Shown: positions 49,479 through 59,690, counted from the first letter of the stretch. The stretch is DNA of 64,000 nucleotides from Diphasiastrum complanatum (GCA_029204225.1 CM055105.1:18579226-18643225); one strand, 5' to 3'. Made by a program: numbers and translations. The notes: generated from the letters alone by a model not told the origin.

Positions 49479-50031
49479 CTCCCCGACACAAAAAAAAGAC
49501 CCAACTACCCAAAAGAAACTTGATCAAACAACAACAAGCCCTGGTGCATCAACAACTAGAGCAGCATCTGATGTAGAGGGATCAACAAGTGCAGCAAGAG
49601 CACGAGCCTGATCCACAAGTCGTGGTGTATGATAAAAGACATCAATAGGCTCCCATATGGCCCCCTCAACAGGCGACCATCCCACTGGACCAAAAACTGA
49701 ATCTGCCGGCGGCGTCGACTATGGTGACGGTGAACCTAGTGAATGGCAGTTGGTAAGAAAGGGAACAGCTCAAGATCAACATCATGGCGACGAAGGGAAC
49801 ATCTCGGCCGTGTCATCTGAAACCAAGCAATATGGGACAACCATGAATGCCAAGGAACCAGAAGAAGACCAAGCAACAACCAAGAATGCCAAGGTATCCG
49901 TAATGCCCAAGATAGTAGAGGATCATCTCAAAAGATAGGGACATCATACCAAGGTATCCAAAAAGCCCGAGAAGGTAGAACTGCATCAGCAACGGGAAGC
50001 CAATATGGAAGCTGGAAAAGAGATGGACACT
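49479..50031 (-). other. 3' interior of the AGTT/AACT element
   Basis: Contains degenerate repeats of ACCAAGAATGCCAAGGTATCC type (49860-49980) similar in style to those at 57700-57840. The short plus and minus frames here do not resemble known proteins. Confidence 0.45.
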
Positions 50032-50389
50032 TGTAATAGATCCTAACACCACAGTAGGGCAAACACTAACTGATCCACCCAACCTTGCCTACTCCCTGAT
50101 ATAGAGTAAGCCCCTCCTAGCCCAGTGTGAGGACTGGTAGCATGCTACTGCCAAGTGTCGGCCACGTGGCACTGACGTGGCCGACTGCACGTCGGGACCC
50201 AACTGGGAGCCCTATCCTGCTGACAGGGTCCCTAGGCTGTGTTAGGCCCGCCATGGCTATGGACCGTGCTGGGGCACACTACTCACACTGTCTTGCCCTG
50301 TTGGTCATGTACACTGGACACGACCCTGACTGTGGTATCTGACCTATCTGTGTTCTCTAGGGTTCGGCACTGGTTACGAGCTCGTAACA
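50032..50389 (-). repeat. 3' LTR of the Ty3 chromovirus
   Basis: Same length and ends as the 5' LTR, offset 5865 bp, with the palindrome at 50373-50388. Confidence 0.95.
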
Positions 50390-50402
50390 CTCCCTCCCCC
50401 TT
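50390..50402 (-). promoter_or_regulatory. Polypurine tract of the Ty3 chromovirus
   Basis: AAGGGGGAGGGAG on the minus strand, overlapping the pol stop codon and directly before the 3' LTR. Confidence 0.9.
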
Positions 50403-53400
50403 AAGAACCGTCTTGGTCCTCCAAGACAAAGTCTGGAAAAATCTTGCGAAGGACGCTGCCTCTTTCCCAAGTGGCATTCTCAACAGGCTGATCATTCCAC
50501 TTAACCAGATATTCTCGGTATAGAGTATGACGAGTTTGCGTCTCTCTACTATCTAGAATTTCCTCTGGTTCATGTGGAGGTTGTTGAGGATCCAATGGGA
50601 GAACTAGAACACTGTCCCCTACCAGATTATCTGATCTGGTTAAGGCTTTTCGTAACTGACTTACATGAAAGACTGGAAAAACCTTACTGCTGTGTGGGAG
50701 CTCTAGTTCATAGGTGACCTCGCCTAGTCTCCTACTGATGGTAAAGGGACCACAATACCTTGGAGACAACTTAGCACACACTCCTGATTTGAGGGTTTTA
50801 GAGTCAACTGGGACTCTCAAGTAGACTCTCTCACCAGTGGAGAACTGCACATCCCGTCTGTGTGGATCTGCATAATGCCTGGCTCGATCCTGGGATTGTC
50901 TAATGCTACGCTTAGCATGTTCTATCATCTGGTTTAGGTCTTCTAAAAAGTTTCTGGCTGCTTCAACTTTTTCTTGTTTAAACCCTACAGCTGTGGGTGA
51001 GCGTGGCTGAAAACCGTACATCAGCATAAATGGGCTGTATCCCGTAGCTGAATGTTTGGTACTGTTGTAAGCAAACTCTAATATTGAGAGATACTCCTCC
51101 CAATTAGTCTGCCTCTTGCTGACGTATGCACGAAGCATATCCTCCAGCACTTGATTTACCCTTTCTGTTTGACCGTCCGTCTGTGGATGGTCGGTGGTAC
51201 TCATATTAAGTTTAGTATGGAGATGATGGAATACTGCCTTCCAAAAATTTCCAGTAAACTTACTGTCCCGGTCGCTGACTATGCCGGAAGGTAGACCGTA
51301 CGATTTAAATAGCCCGTCTACAAACAACCTCGCTAACTCTGGAGCTCTAACGGTTGTTTTGGTCGGAATAAAATGAGCCATTTTGGTCAGACGGTCAACT
51401 GTGACCCATATAGCGTCATTACCCTTTTGGGTTTTAGGCAGGCCTACTATAAAATCCATGGAGATACTCTCCCATTTACCAGCTGGTATTTCTAAGGGAT
51501 GCAACAACCCTCCTGCCTTTAAACGCTCTGCTTTATTTACTTGACATTTCTGGCAACTGCTTACATACTGGTGGACGTCCCTTTTCATACTGGGCCAGAA
51601 AAATTGCCTACGAAGAAGCTCATAGGTCTTCTGTATGCCTGGGTGTCCCGCGCTAGGATTGTCATGACATTCATATAGGACCTGCTGCCTATAATCCTCT
51701 GAATTGGGGACACATACTCTATCTCTATAGAGCAAGTACTCATCCTGAATGGAATACTGTTTCCATTTGAATCCTTGAGTCAACTGACCCTCAACCACTG
51801 GGGTTTGCTTGGGTAATACAGGCTCAGAATCCTCAACGTCATCTGACGACGTATACTCGGACTCATCATCATCCTCAACGGAAGCTGCCGTATTCTTGGA
51901 TGAACTGGCACCAGCCCCGGGAACTGGTTCTGGAGTCTGTAACTGTCTGTTCTGGACTGAGTTCCAGATAATAGAGAAGAATGCATCATGCTGGCATTTC
52001 CCTCTCAAGGACTCGAGTAACTCATTACGAATCTGAGTAAAACTCAGCTCGTTTATCATAGGCATTCTGCTAAGGGCATCTGCTACTATATTGAATTTTC
52101 CACGCCTATATCTGATAGACATGTCAAACTCTTGCATCAACTCTGCCCAACGAGCTTTCCGACCTCTAAGCTCAGGTTGATTGCAAAGGTATCTGAGACT
52201 CTCATGGTCTGTCAGGACCTCAAAGTTGGCACCATACAAATAATGCCTCCAAGTCTTAAGGGCATGGACTATAGAAAAGAGTTCCTTTTCATAGGCACTG
52301 TACCTAGTCTGAGCTGGCTCGAGTTTTTTACTCTCGAACGCAACTGGTCGTCCACCCTGAGTTAGCACAGCGCCTACTGCAAAGTCGCTAGCATCTGTTT
52401 CGACCACAAATGGCTGATTGGGGTCGACGACTTTTAAGACTGGTGCTGTAGCTAAGGCTGTTTTGAGAGCATCAAAGCTCTCCTGTTGTGCAGACTCCCA
52501 AATGAACTCCTTTCCCTTCCCCTTAAGAAGATTTGTCATAGGGACTGCTATCTGAGCATATTCCTTGACAAATCGTCTGTAATATCCCGCCAGACCAAGA
52601 AAGATTTGAAGTTCCAAAATATTCTGAGGTCTCAGCCAACTGAGTATGGCTTTAACCTTATTTGGGTCCATCTTAATCCCATCTGAAGAGATAATGTGAC
52701 CCAAATATGCTACTTCTTCAACGAAGAATTCACACTTGGATTGTTTAGCATAAAGCTTATGCTTTCTGAGCAGTCGAAACACCTTTCTGAGGTGTTTTAG
52801 ATGCTCCTTCCTGGTTTTGCTGTAAACGAGGATGTCATCTAAAAATACGACTACAAATTTACCCAAGTATGGTCTGAGGACACTGTTCATCAAGGTCATA
52901 AAGGTAGCTGGAGCATTTGTGAGCCCAAATGGCATCACCTTAAACTCATAATGACCGTGACGAGTCCTAAAAGCTGTTTTCGAGACATCTTCCGATTTTA
53001 TACGGACTTGATGATATCCCGATCTAAGGTCTATTTTACTGAAAAACTTAGCCCCGTCGAGTTGATCAAACAACTCGTCTGCTCGAGGCATAGGGTATTT
53101 ATTCTTAATTGTGACTTTATTGAGGGCTCTGTAATCTACGCAAAGACGCATAGACCCCTCTTTCTTTTTCACCAATAGGACTGGTGAGGCCCATGGTGAA
53201 CTACTGGTCTGAATTTGGCCTTTCCCAAGATAGTCTGTTAACTGCCTAGTTATTTCTTCATCCTCTGTTCGGCTGACCCGATACGGAGGTTTAGAAACAG
53301 GTGCTGTACCTGGTACTAGGTTTATTACATGATCTACCTCTCTGCTAGGTGGTAAACCATGTGGCAAATCTTCAGGAAAAACATCTTTAAATTTAGACAA

Positions 53401-54012
53401 TAAAGTTTCTAATTTACTGATTTTCTGCTGAATAGAACTGGAAATAGAAACTTTAGGAATAAACTGAAAGTCACATAAGAATACCTGATGGTCTTCGTCT
53501 CCGATTAGCTGACAGAGTTCTGAACTGCAGACCATAGGGCTGTTGGGAACATCATGCTCCCCATGCAACTGGATCTCTCGGCCTTTATACTGAAAGCTGA
53601 GGGTGTTCTCCTGATAGTTTCTGTGGAGGGAAGGTCCTAAACTGTAGAGCCAATCTCTCCCGAGAACAATGTCTGTTCGATCCAGGTGCATTATCTGAAA
53701 GTTTATTTGATCTTGGTACCCCTGAATACCAAGATTTAACTTACTTACCATAGTTTCCCATATTTTTTTATCTTCACCCTTAGCTAATGAAACTATGTAC
53801 CTATGCTGACTAGGTACTTCTGGTAGTTTAAGCTTTTTAACCAGGGTGTGGTTGATGAAATTATGGGTTGCCCCATCATCAACCATGACTCTTACTGACT
53901 GGTTACCAACTTTCCCATGCATACGTACTAGGTCATGCGGCCCAAAGCTGAAGGGTCTCGCTAGCATTGCAGAGGTCAGCTGGCAACAGTGTTCATGATC
54001 TTCATGATACAC
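50401..54012 (-). CDS. Ty3 chromovirus pol polyprotein
   Basis: One uninterrupted 1203-residue frame. In order: retropepsin with VDDGATHNF at about residue 44; reverse transcriptase ([44 protein letters not shown] near 391); RNase H ([10 protein letters not shown] near 540, then DHESL); integrase zinc finger (H...[12 protein letters not shown], about 784-824), core ([42 protein letters not shown], about 852-947); and a C-terminal chromodomain ([19 protein letters not shown]). It lies in the -1 frame relative to gag and is open upstream of 54012 to about 54090 ([15 protein letters not shown]), so it is probably made by frameshifting; I found no canonical slippery heptamer. The stop is at the polypurine tract. 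All expected catalytic residues are present. Confidence 0.95.
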   Translation of the reverse strand: MYHEDHEHCCQLTSAMLARPFSFGPHDLVRMHGKVGNQSVRVMVDDGATHNFINHTLVKKLKLPEVPSQHRYIVSLAKGEDKKIWETMVSKLNLGIQGYQDQINFQIMHLDRTDIVLGRDWLYSLGPSLHRNYQENTLSFQYKGREIQLHGEHDVPNSPMVCSSELCQLIGDEDHQVFLCDFQFIPKVSISSSIQQKISKLETLLSKFKDVFPEDLPHGLPPSREVDHVINLVPGTAPVSKPPYRVSRTEDEEITRQLTDYLGKGQIQTSSSPWASPVLLVKKKEGSMRLCVDYRALNKVTIKNKYPMPRADELFDQLDGAKFFSKIDLRSGYHQVRIKSEDVSKTAFRTRHGHYEFKVMPFGLTNAPATFMTLMNSVLRPYLGKFVVVFLDDILVYSKTRKEHLKHLRKVFRLLRKHKLYAKQSKCEFFVEEVAYLGHIISSDGIKMDPNKVKAILSWLRPQNILELQIFLGLAGYYRRFVKEYAQIAVPMTNLLKGKGKEFIWESAQQESFDALKTALATAPVLKVVDPNQPFVVETDASDFAVGAVLTQGGRPVAFESKKLEPAQTRYSAYEKELFSIVHALKTWRHYLYGANFEVLTDHESLRYLCNQPELRGRKARWAELMQEFDMSIRYRRGKFNIVADALSRMPMINELSFTQIRNELLESLRGKCQHDAFFSIIWNSVQNRQLQTPEPVPGAGASSSKNTAASVEDDDESEYTSSDDVEDSEPVLPKQTPVVEGQLTQGFKWKQYSIQDEYLLYRDRVCVPNSEDYRQQVLYECHDNPSAGHPGIQKTYELLRRQFFWPSMKRDVHQYVSSCQKCQVNKAERLKAGGLLHPLEIPAGKWESISMDFIVGLPKTQKGNDAIWVTVDRLTKMAHFIPTKTTVRAPELARLFVDGLFKSYGLPSGIVSDRDSKFTGNFWKAVFHHLHTKLNMSTTDHPQTDGQTERVNQVLEDMLRAYVSKRQTNWEEYLSILEFAYNSTKHSATGYSPFMLMYGFQPRSPTAVGFKQEKVEAARNFLEDLNQMIEHAKRSIRQSQDRARHYADPHRRDVQFSTGERVYLRVPVDSKTLKSGVCAKLSPRYCGPFTISRRLGEVTYELELPHSSKVFPVFHVSQLRKALTRSDNLVGDSVLVLPLDPQQPPHEPEEILDSRETQTRHTLYREYLVKWNDQPVENATWERGSVLRKIFPDFVLEDQDGS

Positions 54013-55184
54013 TTTGATCTCGGAAGCTGCCGAGTCACTGGGGAAACATACAGTCTGAACAAGATGAACTTGTTTTTATCTTTATCTTTTTTAGTGAAAG
54101 GCCCCTTGGGACACTGTCTGACTGTGTGTCCCTTGCCCATACACACAAAGCACAAACGTTCTTGTTTGGCTTTCTCAAAATCATCTGGTTTTAAGGGCTG
54201 TATGAGTGAAGGGCGTTTCTGAGGAGCTTCACCTTTAAATTTATCTTCTTTCTTTCTTTTTAAAAATTTCTTTTTAAATTGAAAGTCTTTCTGAGGAAGC
54301 TGCTCAGAAAGTGGTTGTTGTCTCGCTCTCTTCCTACCCACTGAATCATCATAGATTTGAGCATATCTGAGAGCTTGCTCAAGGGTAGTAGGCGAGTTTC
54401 TCTGGACCTCTACTTTATATTCATCTTTGAGGCCACGGACAAATCCCCTGATTTTTTGATAGTCATCCATATTTTTAATCTTTAAAATTGCCTCTCGATA
54501 CTGCGAGATATATTGGATGAGGGACTTGTCCATTACTGTTCTTTCCTAGGCTTCCCAGGCTCTATCAAGTTCATTCTCTGGTAGAAATTCTCTTAGGAAA
54601 GCTTCTTCAAAAGCTTTCCATGACCGGGGAGTCTGCCCAGTCTCCTGGAGATTTAACCACCACTTATAGGCCATAGGCCCTAAAGAAAGACTGGCCTCAA
54701 TTGCTTGCAAATGGTCAGGGGTCTGTTTAAGAGCATGAATGTTCTTCCATTTGCTGAGGAAGGTTTGTAGAATATCTGCATTTCTATCCTTCTCTTCCCC
54801 ATTAAAAGTAGGAGGCTTTAAATCTTTAAAAACACTGGGGTGAGACCGTAAAGTCTCACCCGAAACTGATGGAAGTGGAGAAGGGGATAACTGAGAAGTG
54901 GAGGGAAGGCTTCCTTTCGCGGAGCTCAAAATCAAGTTTTTGAGTTCAGCGAACGAGTCGTCCACACTGGACTTGAAATTGGCTAATGCCAGCTTCAGTT
55001 CATCCACTTCTGTTACCAATTGGAGGAACTGCTCCTTGGTAACCAGTTCGTCGAGTTCTTCGGCGAACTGTTCCTGTTCTTCTACTTCCATGGGTTCCTT
55101 CCCTTTTCTGTAAGCCAAGGCTTCTGTTTCAAGTTCGTCGAAGCCTCTCTCCTGGGGTTGATCAGGTCCCTGAGGAGTGGTCAT
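53976..55184 (-). pseudogene. Ty3 gag with one in-frame TAG
   Basis: Gag forms the virus-like particle that packages element RNA. The frame opens at ATG 55184 (MTTPQGPDQPQERGFDELET), has an acidic coiled-coil-like region (about residues 30-80) and a capsid part with ADILQTFLSKWKNIHALKQT, AYKWWLNLQ and WKAFEEAFLREFLPENELDR. A TAG at 54546-54548 then interrupts DRAWEA-ERTVMDK, and the same frame continues to 53976 with KIRGFVRGLKDEYKVEV and a perfect zinc knuckle CFVCMGKGHTVRQC. One base change would account for the stop; readthrough is possible but unproven. The 3' end overlaps the pol frame. Confidence 0.88.
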
Positions 55185-55880
55185 CTTCGAAACTGAAAGA
55201 GAGCTACCTTAACTTCTGAAGGAAAAAAAGTCTAAAAGACTAATTTACAACTGTACAAGGGAAAGGAAAGATGACTTAGCTGTTTCTGAGGACTGTACTT
55301 CCAAAGAAAGAATGAAGAGGAACCCTTTCAGCTCTTTTCCCCAAAATTTCAGACCTGCTGTTCCGAAAAATGCCAGTTTGAAGCTTCAAAACGGTGCTAA
55401 ATTTCCCGGTTTTTTGATGATAGTAGCTCGCTGGTCTGATAGGAAATCCTCTTGCTCCAAATCTCTGACGTTGGGGCCCAAAAACTTGTTGAAAAACCAG
55501 ATTTTCAGAAGCGCTGGCAGCGCTGGCCCTGCTCCTCTTTTTTGGCTTCCAACTCGCTGAGAACCAGTAACTTTTTCCCTGGAAATCGGATGTAGGTCTC
55601 TGACTGTACAGCGATGGAGGTGCTGGCTTCTTCCTACTCTAATTTCGCTGGGAAAACTACGAAGAATCCTCTGAACTCAGTGAGAAACAGCTGTTTTTTC
55701 AGCGAGTTACCTACACTTGGAATCTGACTCCTTGCTACTGTGATTTCTCAGTGGAAATCAGAAGTTTGAAGGCTGCTCCTACAGCGATCCTCCTCCTCTA
55801 TTCCTCTCTGAGAATCTGAGAAACACTTCCTATCTTCTGATAGCTTTCTCTACTGCTGTCCTGAACTCCCTAGGATGGAG

Positions 55881-55895
55881 ATGGCTCTGATACCA
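55881..55895 (-). promoter_or_regulatory. Primer binding site for initiator tRNA-Met
   Basis: TGGTATCAGAGCCAT on the minus strand, one base from the 5' LTR end, complementary to the 3' end of plant initiator tRNA-Met. Confidence 0.92.
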
Positions 55896-55896
55896 G

Positions 55897-56254
55897 TGTA
55901 ATAGATCCTAACACCACAGTAGGGCAAACACTAACTGATCCACCCAACCTTGCCTACTCCCTGATATAGAGTAAGCCCCTCCTAGCCCAGTGTGAGGACT
56001 GGTAGCATGCTACTGCCAAGTGTCGGCCACGTGGCACTGACGTGGCCGACTGCACGTCGGGACCCAACTGGGAGCCCTATCCTGCTGACAGGGTCCCTAG
56101 GCTGTGTTAGGCCCGCCATGGCTATGGACCGTGCTGGGACACACTACTCACACTGTCTTGCCCTGTTGGTCATGTACACTGGACACGACCCTGACTGTGG
56201 TATCTGACCTATCTGTGTTCTCTAGGGTTCGGCACTGGTTACGAGCTCGTAACA
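55897..56254 (-). repeat. 5' LTR of the Ty3 chromovirus
   Basis: Starts TGTTACGAGCTCGTAACC on the minus strand and ends with …CTATTACA. The first 17 bases include the perfect 16-bp palindrome GTTACGAGCTCGTAAC (56238-56253). Confidence 0.95.
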
Positions 56255-56938
56255 ACACTCATCACGAATAGCCACATCATACACGTAACCATCAACCATA
56301 TGTGCAAACTCAGTGATATAGGTGCCCCAAGAAAAGATAGCAGCATCGGAAGACTAGCACCAAGGAGTAGGAACATAAGCAGGATGACAAGCACGCTGTA
56401 ATAGCATGGAAAAGCAAGCGATATGCCTTAGGAAACAAGGAGCATAAAGAGATCATCCTGACAAAGGATAGCTAGAATGGAGAAATGAGCACCAGCATGG
56501 TCAAAAGCCCAAGGAATCCATAAGGCCCATGAATGAGAAGTAGCAATGGCACACGGTACTCGCAAGGCCCATATCACGAGAAGAGCAGCATGCCAAAAGC
56601 TCCAAAAGGTCCAAGAAATCAATGCATCATCTAAAAAGACATGATGATGCATGAAAACAGTAGTAACAAATCTAGAAATAGTAGAGGCCCCCAACTGAAA
56701 AACCGTAGCCGAAATACTCATCCAGAAAGACCTCATTTGGACATACCAATCCGTCATAGGATACAGCAAAAACGGATGGAAAATCGGATGACCCATCGAA
56801 ACTGGCTGCAAGTGTAATCCCAAAGTACACATCAGGCACACACGTGAGCAATAGAAGAAATGCACTGGAACGAAGAACAGGATCCGCAGCATCAGTAGCA
56901 AGCATCGGAAAAATATCCACGTGTAGATGGGAATGAGT
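56255..56938 (-). other. Interior of the AGTT/AACT element between two insertions
   Basis: Plus strand is A/G-rich. A minus-strand frame (56428-56952) is hydrophobic and Trp/Phe-rich, like the one at 57327-57914, but matches no family I know. Confidence 0.45.
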
Positions 56939-57082
56939 TGTTGGAATATCAATCCACACTCTAGAGAGAACTATCAAACAGGGCGGATAGCTCAGTGGTA
57001 GAGCATCCCATCCGGTATGAGGGAGGTCCTGGGTTCGAATCCTAGTCTGTCCATCCATATTATGATTTATGGATTTCTAACA
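56939..57082 (+). repeat. 5' LTR of the TRIM
   Basis: 144 bp with TG...CA ends. The tRNA-like segment occupies 56981-57053, leaving 42 bp upstream and 29 bp downstream. Confidence 0.93.
56981..57053 (+). ncRNA. tRNA-like sequence in the 5' LTR of the TRIM
   Basis: It folds like a tRNA: acceptor GGGCGGA with TCTGTCC (two G-U pairs) and discriminator A; D arm GCTC-AGTGGTA-GAGC; T arm CTGGG-TTCGAAT-CCTAG. The Pol III A box (TAGCTCAGTGG) and B box (GGTTCGAATCC) are consensus-like. The anticodon arm is abnormal: TCCC and GGGA can pair but enclose an 11-nt loop, so no anticodon can be assigned and a translating tRNA is unlikely. Pol III transcription from within the LTR is possible but not shown. 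The antisense frame reads RIRTQDLPHTGWDALPLSYP, a typical artefact of tRNA-derived repeats. Confidence 0.85.
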
Positions 57083-57095
57083 TGGTATCAGAGCC
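57083..57095 (+). promoter_or_regulatory. Primer binding site of the TRIM
   Basis: TGGTATCAGAGCC directly after the LTR CA end, complementary to initiator tRNA-Met 3' end; the same primer as the Ty3 element nearby, on the opposite strand. Confidence 0.92.
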
Positions 57096-57198
57096 AAGTT
57101 AGACCTAACAGTTCATGGTGTCAAAGCCATGGTTAGGTGGCCCAAGTTGTGGGGCAGGTGATAGCTAGGACCCCAACCAAGTGTGGTTTGAGGGGGTG

Positions 57199-57342
57199 TG
57201 TTGGAATATCAATCCACACTCTAGAGAGAACTATCAAATAGGGCGGATAGCTCAGTGGTAGAGCATCCCATCCGGTATAAGGGAGGTCCTGGGTCCGAAT
57301 CCTAGTCTGTCCATCCATATTATGATTTATGGATTTCTAACA
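57199..57342 (+). repeat. 3' LTR of the TRIM
   Basis: 144 bp, 141 of them identical to the 5' LTR. The differences inside the tRNA-like part are in the anticodon-arm and B-box regions. Confidence 0.93.
57241..57313 (+). ncRNA. tRNA-like sequence in the 3' LTR of the TRIM
   Basis: Same 73-bp unit with G-to-A at 57279 and T-to-C at 57295. The second change makes the B box GGTCCGAATCC, which should weaken Pol III recognition relative to the 5' copy. Confidence 0.85.
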
Positions 57343-57347
57343 TGAGT

Positions 57348-57890
57348 ATCAAAGCACATATGAGCAACACTCAAGTATATGGCGGCAACATCCCCAAAAA
57401 CTATCCAAGAGAGGAGAAGGAACTCTCTCAAGGTACTCTGATGGTCTCGGAACACCAGAACAAAGTGGCAATACAGCATCGAAGACAAAGCGATATGGAG
57501 CAACCCGAAATGACTGGGAACCTGAAGATCACCCGGACAAATAGTAGCTGGAATGGAGGAACTAATCCAAGCCATCAAGATATGCCAAGCCTGACAATGA
57601 GCAACAATCCAAGAAACAGATAGAGAGCCACATGCATAATCATAGAGATATCCGCACCATAGGCGATCAGTAATATGGAAAAACCAGCACCAATCAACAG
57701 GTCCAAATGAAAACCAAGCTATACGTAATAACCAGGAATGCCATATATCCATAGCTGAAAATGAAGCAGTAGTATGAGCAATAGGTCGGAATGAAATCCA
57801 CGCGATACGTAATAACCAGGCATGCCAAATATCAAGAGGTAAAAAGGACCAGTCGCATGAAAAACCTCTGACACAAACTAAAAAATGGAA
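57348..57890 (-). other. Tryptophan-rich conserved frame in the AGTT/AACT element
   Basis: The minus-strand frame 57327-57914 (start and end inexact because of the TRIM) reads DIWHAWLLRIAWISFRPIAH, DIWHSWLLRIAWFSFGPVDW and GYLYDYACGSLS. A copy at 30447-30893 has nearly the same residues. The DNA contains a tandem motif ATACGTAATAACCAGG(A/C)ATGCC, so the frame may be a by-product of repeats rather than a protein. I recognise no family. Confidence 0.4.
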
Positions 57891-58359
57891 TGAAAATAAC
57901 AAAACAACAGCCACAAGCAGAAAGTTAAGCCTGGCAAGACGCTAATCAAGTGGACGAACTGAAGAAGAGGACATAAGTGGTCACAACAGGTACGCCAATG
58001 AAAAGGCGTGACAAAGCCTGTTAAAGAAAAAAAAAATGACAAATAGTGTAAGTAGTATCTCGCAACTGCAATCGAAAGCGTGCTGAAAACGGTAGTAAAA
58101 TGGAGAGATACCGGGCAGCCACCAAATAGAGATAAGAGGGGCCTGCAAAAGCAACAAAATAATGAGAGAAAGAAGTAGCAAGTACTAGAGTATATGGCTG
58201 GAAAATGGACAGCCAAGTAAGGAAGGTGAGTGCCAAAAAGAGAGGGTTAGGCAGCTAGCAAGCAAAGCTGGAAAATCAGTAGAAAGAAGGTGGAGACAAT
58301 GCAAGGAGGGGTGGGCTGGGAAAGAGTACAAATAGGTTGAGTTGTGGACATCAAGCGGC

Positions 58360-58990
58360 AACTAAAGTAGGGTGCTAGAAGTAGGTGATGGTGGGTTGGA
58401 AAATGGGCAGTAGGTGGGAAGCAGTAGGGTGCCAGTCCTCCTCCAAATGATAGTGATAAGCTGCAAAACAAGTGGAGAGAGAGCTGAAGATCCAAGCTGA
58501 AAATGGGTGCTGGGCAGCAGCTAGTAAGATCCACAAATGTCCTGCAAAATGATGGAAAAACCACTAAAAATAGTGATGAAGTAGGGCGCTGGACAACCTC
58601 CAAACAATCAGCAAAATGGACAGCAAATCGGTGGGGAAATCCATCGAAGATGGCAAGATAGTAGGGCGCTGGGCAGCAGCTACCAAAATCCGCACATAAC
58701 CTAAAAAAAAATGGAGAAAACTGCTGAAAATGGTGACGAAGTAGGGCGCTGGACAGCCTCCAATTAATCCACGAAATGGGCAGCAAATCGGTGGAGAAAA
58801 TCGACGAAAGTGACAAGGTAGTAGGGCGCTGGCCAGCCTCTACCAAATCTAGAAAAACGAAAATCGACGAAAGTGATGGGTTAGTAGGGCGTTTGACAGC
58901 CTCTATTAAATCTGAAAAAAGGATGGAAGCCTGATGAAAAAATCGCCGAAAGTGATGGGTTAGTAGGGCGCTGGACAGCCTCTGCTAAAT
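58360..58990 (-). repeat. ~80-bp tandem repeats in the leader of the AGTT/AACT element
   Basis: GTAGGGCGCTGG-type cores occur near 58368, 58431, 58581, 58662, 58742, 58822, 58885 and 58963, mostly ~80 bp apart, linked by GCAAATCGGTGGAGAAAATC-like spacers. They lie just downstream of the primer site in the element's orientation and match 33017-33340 in reverse. Confidence 0.75.
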
Positions 58991-59120
58991 CTGAAAAAGT
59001 GGTGCACAAGAAAGTGCTCTGATATCAAGTTACGAATGAAGCCACAATTGATCTAGAGCTAAGCTTTCTAGAAGTAAATGTAAATGGACATGGCGAATGT
59101 AATGAGCCGAGTCCATAACT

Positions 59121-59690
59121 GATGTATTTCCCATCGAATGATGCCTCTGTGGAGAAATGTAAGATTGTGAGCATTCAAGTAATCTTGTAATAACATTTTA
59201 CTTTGATATCTCAACTTTCTACTAGGTGCAATAATGTAATTCAATATGTTTATTTATTATCCCCCCCCCCCCCCCCTTCTTTTACAAAATGACTATTTAG
59301 CTTCTATATAGTACAAAGCTTTTGTTTAAGTGGTATAATTTGCAAGAGCAAATTGATCTTGCAAAGGTAATATGTTATTCAATGTTGTTTCATTTTCTCT
59401 AATCAAATTTTGGTTGTCATAGATCAATAATTGACATTTGGTATTGACTGCATCTTAGATTTTGCTTGTTCGAATATGACTAATTTGAGTCTCTCATACA
59501 CATTGAGTCATTACGAAAACTGCCTTGCTATCCCTTTGTTTCCATCTGATGATTGCAACGTCAATTGGAGGCTTTCCCTCAGTCCCCTCTACAACACCCC
59601 ATAATTCTTTTGCCGATTTGGAGCATGATGGAATGATGATCAACTTGGAGTTCAGGACCATTGCAGGAGATGAGGCTCAAAATGAGTGGA
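59121..59690. other. Intron with poly(C) run
   Basis: No gene. A run of 16 C lies at 59261-59276. Confidence 0.6.

Larger units (their letters stand above)
50032..56254 (-). mobile_element. Young, structurally complete Ty3 chromovirus (6.2 kb)
   Basis: Two 358-bp LTRs (50032-50389 and 55897-56254) differ at one position that I could find (50274 G against 56139 A). ACACT is duplicated at 50027-50031 and 56255-56259. The primer site, gag, pol with chromodomain, and polypurine tract are all in place in minus orientation. Near-identical LTRs imply recent insertion. One stop codon in gag is the only visible lesion. Confidence 0.95.
56939..57342. mobile_element. 404-bp TRIM retrotransposon with tRNA-like LTRs
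   Basis: Two 144-bp LTRs (56939-57082 and 57199-57342) begin TGTTGGAATATC and end GGATTTCTAACA. A primer site TGGTATCAGAGCC (57083-57095) abuts the first LTR and a purine tract GAGGGGGTG (57190-57198) abuts the second. TGAGT is duplicated exactly at 56934-56938 and 57343-57347. The 116-bp interior codes for nothing, so movement would depend on another element's proteins. Each LTR contains a 73-bp tRNA-like segment on the plus strand. The LTRs differ at three sites (56979/57239, 57019/57279, 57035/57295). Confidence 0.95.
49084..59120 (-). mobile_element. LTR element with AGTT/AACT termini, carrying nested insertions
   Basis: Left LTR 49084-49478 (395 bp) and right LTR 59028-59120 (93 bp, internally deleted) share both edges: AGTT(G/A)CGAATGAAGCCAC and GAG(CC)...GTCCATAACT. 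On the minus strand the right LTR is followed by TGATATCAGAGCAC (59014-59027), one mismatch from the initiator-Met primer site TGGTATCAGAGC, and the left LTR is preceded by GTCGGGGAG, a possible polypurine tract. Flanks CATGT and GATGT share four of five bases. No pol is visible in the remaining interior, so it is non-autonomous; a Ty3 element and a TRIM are inserted in it. Confidence 0.7.

Noticed and set aside
56981-57053. Functional cytoplasmic tRNA gene
   Set aside because: The anticodon arm has an 11-nt loop and no assignable anticodon, and the unit repeats inside both LTRs of a retrotransposon.
56672-57318. Minus-strand frames beginning MDGQTRIRTQDLPHTG at 57058 and MDGQTRIRTQDLPYTG at 57318 as protein genes
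   Set aside because: They are the antisense of the tRNA-like sequence in the TRIM LTRs and duplicate exactly with it.
58021-58846. Serine/phenylalanine-rich minus-strand frames
   Set aside because: They coincide with the tandem-repeat leader of an LTR element and its inverted relative at 33 kb, and show no protein motif.
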